Source: Monodelphis domestica (taxonomy: Eukaryota; Chordata; Mammalia; Didelphimorphia; Didelphidae). From it: a stretch of DNA of 64,000 bases. This document shows positions 22,345 through 33,261 of this stretch, piece by piece (within the stretch, counting starts at the first letter, position 1; each line of letters opens with the position of its first letter). A model generated the notes under the pieces. The model saw only the letters and a list, made by a program, of their open reading frames with translations. It had not been told where the DNA came from and searched no databases. The stretch lies in the NCBI RefSeq assembly GCF_027887165.1, contig NC_077232.1, positions 9,229,662-9,293,661 on the forward strand, written 5' to 3'. The position numbers were made by a program, and so were the translations under genes.

Positions 22345-22529
22345 TGGTGGCAACTAGGTGGCTCAGTGGATAAAGCACCAGGCCTGAGATGGGAGATTCT
22401 GGGTTCAAATATGGCCTCAGTTACTTCTTTATTTTGTGACCCTGGGCAAGTCACTTAACCCCAATTGCCTAGCCTTTACCGCTCTTCTGCCTTGGAACCA
22501 ATACCCAATATTAATTCTAAGATGGAAGG
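22345..22529 (+). mobile_element. Marsupial tRNA-derived SINE
   Basis: CAACTAGGTGGCTCAGTGGA to TTAATTCTAAGATGGAAGG; inside the L1 5' region and source of the GGAA array. Confidence 0.9.
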
Positions 22530-22695
22530 AAGGAAGGAAGGAAGGAAGGAAGGAAGGAAGGAAGGAAGGAAGGAAGGAAGGAAGGAAGGAAGGAAGGAAG
22601 GAAGGAAGGAAGGAAGGAAGGAAGGAAGGAAGGAAGGAAGGAAGGAAGGAAGGAAGGAAGGAAGGAAGGAAGGAAGGAAGGAAGGAAGGAAGGAA
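22520..22695. repeat. GGAA microsatellite following a SINE tail
   Basis: An uninterrupted array of more than 40 GGAA units grows from the GATGGAAGG tail of the SINE at 22,345-22,529, itself inside an L1 5' region. Confidence 0.95.
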
Positions 22696-23795
22696 ATTTT
22701 CAGGTCCCTAAGCTGAGCTATCTCTAAGAGCCTAAATAAACACAGCACCTCATACCCCAAAAAAGCAACAGCAGGGATCAGCCCAGACATTCCCTCTAGA
22801 AGTGCAAAGAACCTGACTCTAACATAAAGTCCAAAGTCAGAAAGTAGGCTGCAAGAATGAGCAATTTTTCTTTAAATCCTATCATAATGAGCTATTATGG
22901 TGACAGGGATACTCAAAACACAAGCCCAGAGTGTGTGATACAGGAATTCCTGCCAAGAGAATCTAAGCTGTTCTGAAAGGATGCAGGGAGGCCCTCCTAC
23001 ATGGGGAATAGAATAAAAGCTCCAGGTTTCATGCCTTGATAGTCTGCCACAAATTGTGAATTGATCCAACCATTCTGGAGGGCAGTTTGGAACTATGCCC
23101 AAAGGGTGATAAAAGACTGTCTACCCTTTGATCCAGCCATAGCACCTCTGGGTTTGTACTCCAAAGAGATAATAAGGAAAAAGACTTGTACAAGAATATT
23201 CATAGCTGCACTCTTTGTGGTGGCCAAAAATTGGAAAACGAGGGGATGCCCCTCAATTGGGGAATGGCTGAGCAAATTGTGGTATCTGTTGGTGATGGAA
23301 CACTATTGTGCTCAAAGGAGTGATGAACTGGAGGGATTCCATGCGAACTGGGACGACCTCCAAGAACTGATGCAGAGTAAAAGGAGCAGAACCAGGAGAA
23401 CATTGTACACAGAGACTGATACATTGTGGCACAATTAAATGTAATGGACTTCTCCATTAGTGGTAATGCAATGATCCAGGACAATTCTGAGGGACTTATG
23501 AGAAAGAATACTCGCCACATCCAGAGAAAGAACTGTGGGAGCAGAAACACAGAAAAAAACAACTGCTTGATCACATGGTTCTATGGGACATGATTGGGGA
23601 TGTAGACTCTAAGCAATCACCCTGGTGCAAATATTAATAATATGGAAATAGGTCTTGATCAATGACACAAGTAAAACCCAGTAGAATTGCATGTAGGCTA
23701 TGGGAGGGGATTTAGGGGAGGGGAGAGAATGAACATGAAACTTGTAACCATAGAAACATATTCTAAATTTAATTAAATAAAAATTTTCAAATTAA

Positions 23796-24050
23796 AAAAA
23801 AGAACTGTGGGAGCAGAAACAGAGAAGAAAAACATATGGCATCATTTGTATATATGGGTATAGGATTTGGGGTTTAGGCTTTAAAAGATCGCTCTATAGC
23901 AAAAATGAATACTATGGAAATAGGTATCAAGGGATAACATCGGTATAACCCTGGGGAATTGTTTGTTGGCTCTGGGAGTGGGGAGGGAGAGAAAATGTAT
24001 CCTGGAAACATGGAAAAAGATTTTTTGAAAAGGAAAAAGAAAAAAAAAGA
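23796..24050 (+). mobile_element. L1 3' end fragment
   Basis: A second, more diverged L1 3' UTR (GAACTGTGGGAGCAGAAACA, then GGAATTGTTTGTTGGCTCTG) with an A-rich tail follows the preceding L1 directly. Confidence 0.7.
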
Positions 24051-24590
24051 TCGTCTGCCACAGCGGGGTGCTCTTGCCCGTGCCCAATCCTTCCTTAATG
24101 GTGGACATGGGGGCAAGGAGGAAATCCATGCTAGGAGGCTGGGGGCGGCTCTGGCGAGAACTCAAGCCACCAATTCTGGGTACCAGACTCTCCGCAGACT
24201 CGAGCTGCCTTTGTAGTCACAGAGCTGGCAGGACGCCTGTTCTCTCTCCTCTCCATGACTGAGCTCATCCTCTCAAGCTGCCAGAGACGGCCAACGTGGC
24301 AACAGAAGGGAGTTTCACGTGAGAGCTGGCCCCCGGCCCCCCTCCTCTCCAGCCCAAGCCAGAAAAAGCCTCTGCTTTCTTGGGCATCCTGGGAGCCCTC
24401 TTTCCTGAAGAGAGCCTGAGGAGGGGCAGCAGATCATCGAATCCGAGAATCTGCAGAGACGTCTAGCCCACCTGCGACCTCATTCCACTTCTGACCAGCT
24501 CTCGTTGTTAGGCAGTTTTTCCTGATATCCAGGCTAAAATGCAGCTTCCCCCATTGCTCCTGTCTGGGGCCAAACAGAATAAGCCTAATC
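24051..24590. other. Intergenic sequence, nothing recognised
   Basis: Moderately GC-rich; short open frames on both strands do not resemble known proteins. A MIR-like remnant lies near 24,430-24,500. Confidence 0.4.
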
Positions 24591-24772
24591 CAGGGGCAGC
24601 TAGAGCAGCTGGCCTGGAGAGGGGAGGTCCTGGGTTCCAATCTGGCCTCACACACTTCCCAGCAGTGTGACCCTGGGTAAGTCACTTCACCCCCATGGCC
24701 TCGCCTTTACCCTCTTCTGCCTGGCCACCAATACCCAGTATTGATGCCAAGAGGGAAGGGAAGGTTTAAAAA
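24591..24772 (+). mobile_element. Marsupial tRNA-derived SINE
   Basis: CAGGGGCAGCTAGAGCAGCT to a GAAGGTTTAAAAAA tail; the A box is damaged. Confidence 0.88.
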
Positions 24773-24899
24773 AGAGAGAGAGCCCTAGTTATTAAGAGAC
24801 CAGTAAAGGAGAACCAGAGCTGGTGGCTTTAGGGCTCCGGACTCGCTCTTGTCCGGCAGCCAAGGGTCAAGCGCAGAGCCTGGCTCCCAGGTCTTTGCT

Positions 24900-25125
24900 G
24901 TGTTCAAAGGTTTCAGCTGCGGCCACTCGGCATGACCCCATCTGGGGTTTTCTTGGCAGAGATCCCGGAACAGTTTGCCAGCTCCTCCTCCAGCCCATTT
25001 TACAGATGAGGAAACTGAGGCCAGCAGGGTGAGGCGATTTGCCCCGGGTCTGGGAAGCATCCGGGGCTGGAGGAGTCTTCCCGACACCAGCCGCAGCGCT
25101 CTGTCCACCACTTGGCGGCCCCCAT
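24900..25125 (-). mobile_element. MAR1-type CORE-SINE
   Basis: CATGACCCCATCTGGGGTTT, TTTACAGATGAGGAAACTGA and GCGCTCTGTCCACCACTTGG. Confidence 0.75.
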
Positions 25126-25559
25126 CATCTCCTGGTAGCCACTTAAGGCGTCCCTTCCGTCCCCCTTGAGGTCGAGGCCAGAGAACAGGAAGGGACCCTT
25201 GAGACGGCGGAGCTTAACGAGGGAGGAAGGAGGAGGAGCAGAGGCTCCAGATGGCCACGCTTCTCCTTTAGAGCTTCAGGCTCCAAACCGTCCCAGACTG
25301 GCTGTGTGGGGGCCCAAAGCAGATGGAGGCGGTCGGCTCTGGGCCGTGAAAGGGTCCCGTCCCCATTGGAGCCCCCGTTTCCTGACCAGGAAGGGCAGCC
25401 TTGAGGGCTCGTGTTCCCGGCTGAAGCTGCCGGAGGAATTCACAGGATACGCTTAGACATGCTTTCATGCCAACCACAATAACTGGATTGACTTGGCCGG
25501 GTTAGACACAGTCTTCGAATGCCACCGCCAAAGGCTACGATGGGGCTCCACTCTTGGGC

Positions 25560-25745
25560 TATCATGGGCAGAGCATGGGGCCTGGCACCGAGAGAACCCA
25601 ACTCTAGTCCTGCCACTCATGCTTAGTAATGCTCTGACCCTGGTAAGTCACTTAACCTCACTTAGCCTCTCAGTCTCCACATCTCTAAAATGGGTTGTAA
25701 GAATCATACAAGATAATGCATGGAAAGCTCCATACAAACATGAGT
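25560..25745 (+). mobile_element. MIR-like SINE
   Basis: CAGAGCATGGGGCCTGGCAC, ACCCTGGTAAGTCACTTAAC and TAAAATGGGTTGTAAG. Confidence 0.65.
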
Positions 25746-25924
25746 GATGACACCCGAATCAGTCTTCATTTGGAGGTATTTGGATCCATAATGATAAAGA
25801 TGGGCTGAAAAAAGCACTAAATATGAAGTCTTGGGTTCAAATCCCAACTCTGTTTTTTCCAACTTAAGATCATGAAGCTGGAGGTGGTAGCAGCCTCAGG
25901 AGTCACTTGTTTCAACTCCCTCAT

Positions 25925-26108
25925 TTTTTTAACCCCTCATCTTCCACTTCAGAATCAATATTGGGTATTGGTTCCAAGGCAGAAGAGTGGCAAGGGCTAG
26001 GCCATGGGGGTCAAGTGACTTGCCCAGGGTCACACAGCTGGGAAGTGTCTGAAGCCAGATTTGAACCCAAGACCTCCCATCTCTAGGCCTGGCTCTCAAT
26101 CCACTGAA
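25925..26108 (-). mobile_element. Marsupial tRNA-derived SINE, head lost
   Basis: AACCCCTCATCTTCCACTTC to CTGGCTCTCAATCCACTGAA; the last 20 bp with CAGCTGCCCCC are missing. Confidence 0.88.
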
Positions 26109-26882
26109 CTTTGATTTTGATGGAGATATTCAACATCAAAGACTCACAAGGTCACATTTAACAAAAACCAACCCTTAAAAAGGATTCAGTAATTTAATTT
26201 GTAACTATGGTGACAATTGGCTGGGTGGCTGCTGCTTAAATAGGCCTCAGCTCCCAGGGCTGCTCATCAGGCATTTTCTATTCCCCTCAGCTCTGCCCTG
26301 TCCCGGCAGCTCTTAGGACATCTCTACTGGTAAAAGAGCCAGGCTGGCTCCGGTCCTCGGATGGAGAAGTCAGCCCTCTCCGACCCAGGAGACTCCGCAG
26401 GTTACCTTCAGATTTCTGCTTAGGCCAGTGTTTGCCCAATATCAGGAAAGATCTCACACCAAGGAGCCACCAAGAGCCCAGGCTGGGCCTTGCCTGCTGG
26501 GCAGATGTGCTTCTGGCCTCGCGGAGGCTGGGGTGAAGGCTAAGAGTAAGTCATCCCCCCACACCCCTTGAGACAACCGTGACACAATTCATGGCTAGAA
26601 AGGAAGAGAGAGTGACAGGGCTGCTGGTCCTTTTTTAAACATCTATTGAATTTTTAGGTCTTCCTGCTCCATGGCCAAAAAGGAAATGCTTGATTATCTC
26701 CACGCGTGTGCTCCTCGGAGACCAGCGACACTGCCCAGAAGCAGGCTATCGGGGAGATGGAGTCAAAAGGGCAGAGCGGCAGGAAGTAAGGCAACGTCTT
26801 CCCTGCAAAACTTCTACAGACTGAGCTAGAAAGCACATTAGACCAAAACGGACCAAGCTGTGCCCCCAAAATAGTCACCAGG
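26109..26882. other. Intergenic unique sequence
   Basis: One of the longest stretches between the two genes without a repeat I can name. No splice-framed exon seen; it could be examined for conserved regulatory elements. Confidence 0.35.
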
Positions 26883-27077
26883 TAGGGGGGACCTAGGAGG
26901 CTCAGTGGCTAGAGAGTCAGTCCTGGGTTTGAATCTGACCTCAGACACTTCCCAGCTGGGTGACCCTGGGCAAGTCCCTTAACTAGCCCTGACTAGTCCC
27001 TTGACTAGCCCTGACCACTCTTCTGCCTTAGAGCCAATACCCAGTATGGATTCTAAGATGGAAGATGAGGGTTTTTT
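26883..27077 (+). mobile_element. Marsupial tRNA-derived SINE
   Basis: Has a short internal duplication of TGACTAGTCCCTTGACTAGC near 26,990 and ends in an ATA microsatellite. Confidence 0.9.
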
Positions 27078-27103
27078 TAAAATAATAATAATAATAATAA
27101 TCC
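27078..27103. repeat. ATA microsatellite at a SINE tail
   Basis: Seven or eight AATA/ATA units directly follow the SINE at 26,883-27,077. Confidence 0.9.
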
Positions 27104-27189
27104 TTCAAGGAAGAAAATGGATTTTTAATGAAGTAGAGGACTTCAAAGTAGAGCTGACAAGAAGACCAGAGGTATATGGAAACTAAAAT

Positions 27190-27655
27190 GCAGACAAGAG
27201 CTGGTTGTTGTTCATCCTTCATTTCAAAGAGAACCAACGGGATGATGTCTGGACTTGCACTTGAATTGGATCTAAGTGAGGCAGAGTTGGGCAACGTCGT
27301 CCATCTCACTCTCTCTTCCAGAGTCTTCAAAGTCCAGCAAGGACGGGGCAAACGTCAGCATGACTGACCATGGCCTGGGATGCAGTGGATGACCTTGACT
27401 TCTTCAACGTCTGACTGAGCTCTAAGCTCTCCACAGCGCCTGCTTCAGCCACCTTCATGGGCATTGGGACAGATTGTTATCATCCATCCATTCCACCAGG
27501 GCACGTCTTTATATGTCTGGGTAGAGGCCCCTCCATCCAACCAATGGATCTGAGACCTGTCAGTTACTCTCTCACCTTGGGTTAGCCCATCTGCCAAGGT
27601 AGCTTTACCGGGGGTGCCCCTGGCTATGCTATAGCTTCCTGGAGCCACAGATGAG
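27190..27655 (+). repeat. Unnamed interspersed repeat, copy 1
   Basis: The sequence from TTGTTGTTCATCCTTCATTT through GTGAGGCAGAGTTGGGCAAC and ATGACCTTGACTTCTTCAAC resembles copies at 30,635 and 41,960. I recall this type from marsupial genomes but cannot name the family. Confidence 0.7.
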
Positions 27656-27939
27656 AGCTGGATGAAAGGTGGACACCAGAGGGGGATGAACAGAACTGAA
27701 AAGGGGTCGGCAAGCCCACCCACCAGAGGGTCTAGTCCTCCCTGAACACCTCCTACATTCTCTATATAAAAAGGGAAACAGGGATGGATAATTACTAAAA
27801 AGGGGGAAATGCCTATAGCACATTATGGGGAGCAGATACATGTGCTCCCTCTGAGCTGTATCACCATCGGGGGTTGCAGAGGGAGTCTATTATGCAGAAG
27901 ATCTGGGGGTAGTTCATTATATCAGGCTGACATTCTTTT

Positions 27940-28065
27940 TAAAGAGAAGAATGGCCCAGTGGAATTGCTCATTGGCTATGGGAAGGGGGAGGGAAGGGAG
28001 GGAAAGAATATGGTTCTTGGAACCAAGGAATAATGTTCTAAATTGACTAAATAGAATTAAAAAAA
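27940..28065 (+). mobile_element. L1 3' tail fragment
   Basis: GGCCCAGTGGAATTGCTCAT to an A-rich tail matches the last 130 bp of the other L1 copies. Confidence 0.7.
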
Positions 28066-28329
28066 GAAAAGGAAGAACAGAAATGGGGCTGAAGAGGAAT
28101 GCACTGAGGGGAGAGGGAGGAAGGCTAGGGGAAATCATCTCACGTAATATGGACCCCAAAGAGAAGTTTATACCAACAAGGAGGGAGGGGTAGGAGGACC
28201 AGGTAAGACTTTAACCTCACCTAGCACACACAGACACACAACTGGAACTAGAACACACTGGATTTCATGGAGTCCTGGGAGGGAAGAAGGGGAAATGCAG
28301 AGCAGAGTACTGTAAGGGAATTCATCCTG

Positions 28330-28700
28330 AGCAAAGCACACTCTGAGGATGTTCAGATATCTTTATAGCTTTGGGAGCTGGCAAAGAATTGGAATCTCAG
28401 AGCAGAAAAGAGGTCCCCCTCCACTGGAGAGTGACCCATCCAAGGTATCGCATGCGAATCTGGTGGAGTACTATTGTGCCGTAAGAAAGGAATGCTTTGG
28501 GTCAAGAAAAACCTGGGAAAACTTGCATGAACTGATCCAGAGTGGAGGGAACAGACTCCGGAGAACAAATGTACAACAACAACCATAATGTAGTGTAGTC
28601 AAGCAGCTTTGAAAGTCTCCTAATGAGCAACCCCAATTCCAGAGGACTCCTGATGAAGCCTACTCCTGCCTCCTGATGGCCACGTAAAAGAATCCAGTGC
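28330..28700 (+). mobile_element. Decayed L1 ORF2 end and 3' UTR
   Basis: AAAGAATTGGAATCTCAGAG to TGATCCAGAGTGGAGGGAAC aligns with the ORF2 C-terminal region of other copies (NWK, ELMQSE) with many changes. Confidence 0.6.
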
Positions 28701-28849
28701 AAAATGAGACCTAACCTGTGCGGGGAGTGCTTGGCTTGGCTTGGCTACACGTTTGGAGCAGCGGCTTCACTCTATATTTTTCAGTTGGGGATGAGGCAGA
28801 GCTTAGAAGGGAGAGAAGGCAGATTGTCCTAACTGAGAAAAATGGTCAT

Positions 28850-29052
28850 TTTTTTTTAAACCCTGACCTTCCATCTTGGAATCAATACTGTGTATTGGTT
28901 CCAAGGCAGAAGAGTGGTAAGGGCTAGGCCATGGGGGTGAAGTGACTTGCCCAAGGTCACACAGCTGGGAAGTGTGTGAGGCCAGATTTGAACCCAGGAC
29001 CTCCTATCTCTAGGCCTGGCTCTCCATCCACTGAGCCACCCAGCTGCCCCCC
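28850..29052 (-). mobile_element. Marsupial tRNA-derived SINE
   Basis: Full length, from a T-run to GAGCCACCCAGCTGCCCCCC. Confidence 0.92.
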
Positions 29053-29399
29053 TTTTTTAAAGAAGGTAACTGCCGAAGTCCAGAAAAGGGATAATGATAG
29101 TCTGCAGCAGAGAGGTCCCTCTGCAAGAAGAGAACGTTTAGAAAAAGTAATGGAGAATGTATAAATGACAAGATTTAACAGCACATTGGACATGTGGAAT
29201 AAGAGTGAGGGAACGAGGATGTCCCCAGTGTTGCAGAAGAAGGGTGGTGCCTTCAACCGAAAAGGGAAGGATCAGAAGTGGGGGGAAAGATAATGAGTTC
29301 TAGTGTGGATATGTTGATTTTGATATGACCATGAGCCACTCTGCCTATGGGTAGTTACTGATATGAGGCTAGTACTCAAGAGAGAGATTAGGGATGTAG

Positions 29400-29482
29400 A
29401 TTGTGTGCGTGCATGTGTGCATGCGTGTGTATGTGTGTGTGTGTGCGTGCGTGCATATGTGTGTGCGCATGTGGGTGGAGAG
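29400..29482. repeat. GT/GC alternating purine-pyrimidine repeat
   Basis: This is an alternating run of GTGTGCGTGCATGTGTGCAT type, about 80 bp. Such tracts can adopt Z-DNA. Confidence 0.85.
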
Positions 29483-29515
29483 AGTAATAGATAAATAGAT
29501 CTAATAAGGATTTTT

Positions 29516-29715
29516 CTTTTTTAAGCTCTGACCTTCCATCTTGGAATCAAGACTGTGTATTGGTTCTAGGGCAGAAGTATGGTAAGAGCTAGGCAATGGG
29601 GGTTAAGTGACCTGCCCAGGGTCACCCAGCTGGGAAGTGCCTGAGGCCAGATTTGAACCCAGAATCTCCCATCTCAAGGCCTGGCTCTCCAACCACTGAG
29701 TCACCCAGCTGCCCC
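29516..29715 (-). mobile_element. Marsupial tRNA-derived SINE
   Basis: Full length with perfect 15-bp CTAATAAGGATTTTT duplications at 29,501-29,515 and 29,716-29,730. Confidence 0.95.
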
Positions 29716-29730
29716 CTAATAAGGATTTTT

Positions 29731-30634
29731 TAAAGGACAAGAGAGGCTTTGGTGGGCTTGTAAGCAACATTGAAGGAACTAGTAAATGGAGAAATTAAAG
29801 ATTAGAAAGAATAAAGATAATGGAGGCTGCAGACTTCTGGAGAAGACGGAGGGGTTGGGATCAAGGATATGTGTGGAAAAGTTGGCATTGGCAAGGAGAG
29901 GTGATGCCAGATGACTGTAAGAGGAGGGGAAGAGGGAAACCATGGTGAATGGCATCAGTTTTTCTCCACAGAATTTTCTGAGAAGGGAGGGAGAGGAGAT
30001 CCCATGGGTGACTCAAGGAGACAAGGGAAGGTTTGAAATAGCCACTGTGGCAAATAGGATGGAGAATCAGTTCATGAAGAGTACGAAGACCATCCTGTGG
30101 CATTTCCTCCAGCTCTGTTCAGTAGCACCTGAGTGGGAGAAGAGGAGGCGGGTGATGGGGGGAATCGAGGACTGAGGTTCAGCCAGGTGGGAGAAGGAAT
30201 GGAGAGGCAGAGAGGGGAGTATGGAGTTAAGTCGTTCACGAAGGGGTCAGGCTTGGGGAGGGAGGAGAGCAGAGTGGGGGCAGGAAAGCACTGAAGAAGC
30301 ATAGTGACAACAAGGAGTTGGGTTAGGAGTGAGGCACGGGGAGAGGGAGTGAAGGAGGAGGTGAGGATTCCATAAAATCGTTTCAGAAATCTTCATCGAG
30401 GAAGTAGAGTATTCGTGGGTGATGGCAAAACCAAGGGTGCGGCCATGCCTTTGGGGAACTGAGGTGGAGTGAAGTGACTCATGTGATTTGGGTAGCTTGA
30501 GGAACGGGAAGCTTAGACTACTTGACAGAATGTAATTATAGGAGTCTCGAAGTCCCCTACCACGAGGGCAAGAGTTGGAGTCGAGCAGGAGGCTGACCTT
30601 GCTGAGAAAGGAGGCTCTAGTGACTGTTGGATTG
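29731..30634. other. Intergenic sequence, nothing recognised
   Basis: Purine-rich single-copy-looking DNA; open frames are short and unlike known proteins. Confidence 0.4.
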
Positions 30635-31060
30635 CTGCTTGTCCTCGTTTTGGAGAGGACCAGGAACATTCCAGCGTGACTCGATTTGAGGGAGGCAGAG
30701 CTGCACAGAGTCATCAGCCTCACTCTGTCTTCCAGTGGCAGGACAAACGTCAAGTCACCAGGTGCTGGCCGGAGGGGCAGCGGATGACCTCAGTATCTTC
30801 CATGCCTGACCAAGCTCAAAGTACTCCACATGGTCGGCTTCGGCCATCTTTGTGGCTGTTGTAACCAATTGTTCTGGGGCACCCCTTCCAATCAGACTCG
30901 TTTGGAGTCACCATTCCCCTCACTCGTGAGGGGGACTGAGGACCATGGGCTGCCCTGGACCTGGCTTAGCCTGCTTACCAAGATCGGTTGGATTCATTGC
31001 TTTGACCAGCCAAAAGGATTCGAAGCTGTAGCTACAAATACTTGGGGAAGCTTTCATAAG
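30635..31060 (+). repeat. Unnamed interspersed repeat, copy 2
   Basis: Shares GAGGCAGAGCTGCACAGAGT, CAGGACAAACGTCAAG and GATGACCTCAGTATCTTCCA with copy 1 in the same order. Confidence 0.7.
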
Positions 31061-31498
31061 GCAGAAACACCGGCTCCCCATCTCTTCCCAGGATCCTTTG
31101 TACCTCAGTGGGGACTTTTAATTTGCAGGTACTATTTCACACCTGCAGTGTCATCAGAGGGGAAGAAGGAGAGAAAAGTAGAGAGTGAAGGTCATTGTTT
31201 TTCATTATGGGACAGGAGTTCCAGGGGGTGCAACGGAAGAGCTGGCTGGTAGGGGCAGGTTTGAGGTGGACGCGGTTGAGAGAATGGGAATGTAGGGTTG
31301 GGGAGAGGCATGGTTTCCTCTTGAACAGTCAGAGATTCAGCATTACTGGGAATGTGCTAATCCTTAGAGAAAGAATCCAGGCAGAGTTTCAGAGGAGGGG
31401 AGTAACACCACTGAGAAAAGTATGAGTCAAACAATCAAGTCACAACTTGACACAGTCATAAATTTAGGACAAATTCATGCATATGGTCCCTATATCTT

Positions 31499-31699
31499 TT
31501 TTTTAAACCCTCACCTCCCATCTTAGAATCAATCCTGTGGGTTGGTTCTAAGGCTGAAGAGTGGTCAGAGCTAGGCAATGGGGGTCAAGTGACTTGCCCA
31601 GGGTCACACAGCTGGGAAGTATCTGAGGCCAGATTTGAACCCAGGACCTCCCATCTCTAGGCCTGGCTCTCCATCCACTGAGCCACCCAGCTGCCCCCA
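31499..31699 (-). mobile_element. Marsupial tRNA-derived SINE
   Basis: Full length with perfect 12-bp TCCCTATATCTT duplications at 31,487-31,498 and 31,700-31,711. Confidence 0.95.
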
Positions 31700-31934
31700 T
31701 CCCTATATCTTAATAAGATGTGGATCTCTTTTCCAACTCAGTTTGATGCAAAAGGAAAACACATTCACATCATAGTCTAAAATACATCCACTTCATGAAA
31801 TCAAAATTCCAAAGATACAGCATTCAGCACCTGTAACAATCAATCCTGAACAAATGCATTTGTTAAGAAGCCCTCCGCGTGTCCTACAGATGGAATCTCA
31901 AGAAAGAAAGCTGGAAGGAGTCAGAGGGTCCCAG

Positions 31935-32167
31935 TTGTTATGGTCCACTCATTTCAGTTGTGTCCCGCTCTTTATGACCCTTAATCCTCTCTTCATGGGG
32001 TTTCTTGGCAAAGATACTGGAGTGGTTTGCCATTTCCTTCTCCAGTATCAGAGGTGAAGTGTATTGCCCAAGGTCACACAGCTAGGAAGTTTTGAGGCTG
32101 GATCTCGATTCAGTGCTTCTTGACTCCAAACCCAGAGTTTTATCCATTGCACCATCTAACTGCCTCC
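31935..32167 (-). mobile_element. MAR1-type CORE-SINE
   Basis: TTGTGTCCCGCTCTTTATGA, AAGATACTGGAGTGGTTTGC and TTATCCATTGCACCATCTAA. Confidence 0.8.
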
Positions 32168-32345
32168 ATAGACTCATAGGATCATGGAATTAGAGATGAG
32201 AGAGATTTGAGAAACCAGCTGATTCACCGCTCTCTTTTTACACCTGAGAAAACTGAGACCCACAGGGATTAAATGACTGGGGAAAGGTCATTCAAGTGGC
32301 AAGTAGCAGAAGTAAGATTTGAACCCATGTCCTAGGACTCCAGAG
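32168..32345 (-). mobile_element. MIR-like fragment
   Basis: TTTTTACACCTGAGAAAACT and AGTAAGATTTGAACCCATGT. Confidence 0.5.
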
Positions 32346-32483
32346 AGTGATCTTTCCTCTAACCCTATTAGTTTCTTTTTGTGAGGAAAGGAGCATCAGT
32401 CTCCTCATCAGCATCTGCTCCTGCTCCCACAACTTAGGACCCCACAGACTCATGGTGAAAGCTAACCATCCATAGTGCATCTT

Positions 32484-33179
32484 TTTTTTTAATATATTTT
32501 ATTTGATCATTTCCAAGCATTATTCGTTAAAGACATAGATCATTTTCTTTTCCTCCCTCCCCCCACCCCCCATAGCCGACGCGTAAGTCCACTGGGCATT
32601 AGATGTTTTCTTGATTTGAACCCTTTGCTTTGTTGATAGTATTTGCATTAGAGTGTTCGTTTAGAGTCTATCCTCTGTCATGTCCCCTCAACCGCTGTAG
32701 TCAGGCAGTTGCTTTTCCTCGGTGTTTCCACTCCCATAGTTTATCCTTTGCTTATGAATGGTGTTTTTTCTCCTAGATCCATGCAGATTGTTCAGGGACA
32801 TTACACCGCCACTAATGGAGAAGTCCATTACGTTCGATTATACCACAGTGTCTCAGTCTCTGTGTACAATGTTCTCCTGGTTCTGCTCCTCTCGCTCTGC
32901 ATCACTTCCTGGAGGTTGTTCCAGTCTCCATGGAATTCCTCCACTTTATTATTCCTTTTAGCACAATAGTATTCCATCACCAACATATACCACAATGTGT
33001 TCAGCCATTCCCCAATTGAAGGGCATCCCCTCATTTTCCAATTTTTGGCCACCACAAAGAGCGCAGCTATGAATATTCTTGTACAAGTCTTTTTCCTTAT
33101 TATCTCTTTGGGGTACAGACCCAGCAGTGCTATGGCTGGGTCAAAGGGTAGATATTCTTTTGTCGCCCTTTGGGCATAG
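32484..33179 (-). mobile_element. 5'-truncated L1 with 13-bp target duplication
   Basis: A well-preserved L1 3' end lies on the minus strand, tail as a T-run at 32,482-32,490. Perfect CATAGTGCATCTT repeats lie at 32,471-32,483 and 33,180-33,192. The ORF2 C-terminus (PSIGEWLNTLWYMLVMEYYC) is still readable, so the copy is relatively young. Confidence 0.92.
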
Positions 33180-33261
33180 CATAGTGCATCTTAAATGAAG
33201 GTCCCTCCCTTAAGGTAGCAATAGTCTCTAGGCTGCCACCCCTGACCCAGAGACTCCCAGG

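Larger units (their letters stand above)
21587..23795 (+). mobile_element. Internally deleted L1: 5' UTR/ORF1 start joined to ORF2 C-terminus and 3' UTR
   Basis: It begins GGGAGGAACCAAGATGATAG, the L1 5' UTR start, continues to a decayed ORF1 start near 22,856, then jumps near 23,045 to ORF2 C-terminal sequence (DPAIAPLGLYSKEIIRKK, RIFIAALFVVAKNW) and a 3' UTR with tail. Most of ORF1 and ORF2 is missing. A SINE and GGAA array sit inside. Confidence 0.8.
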
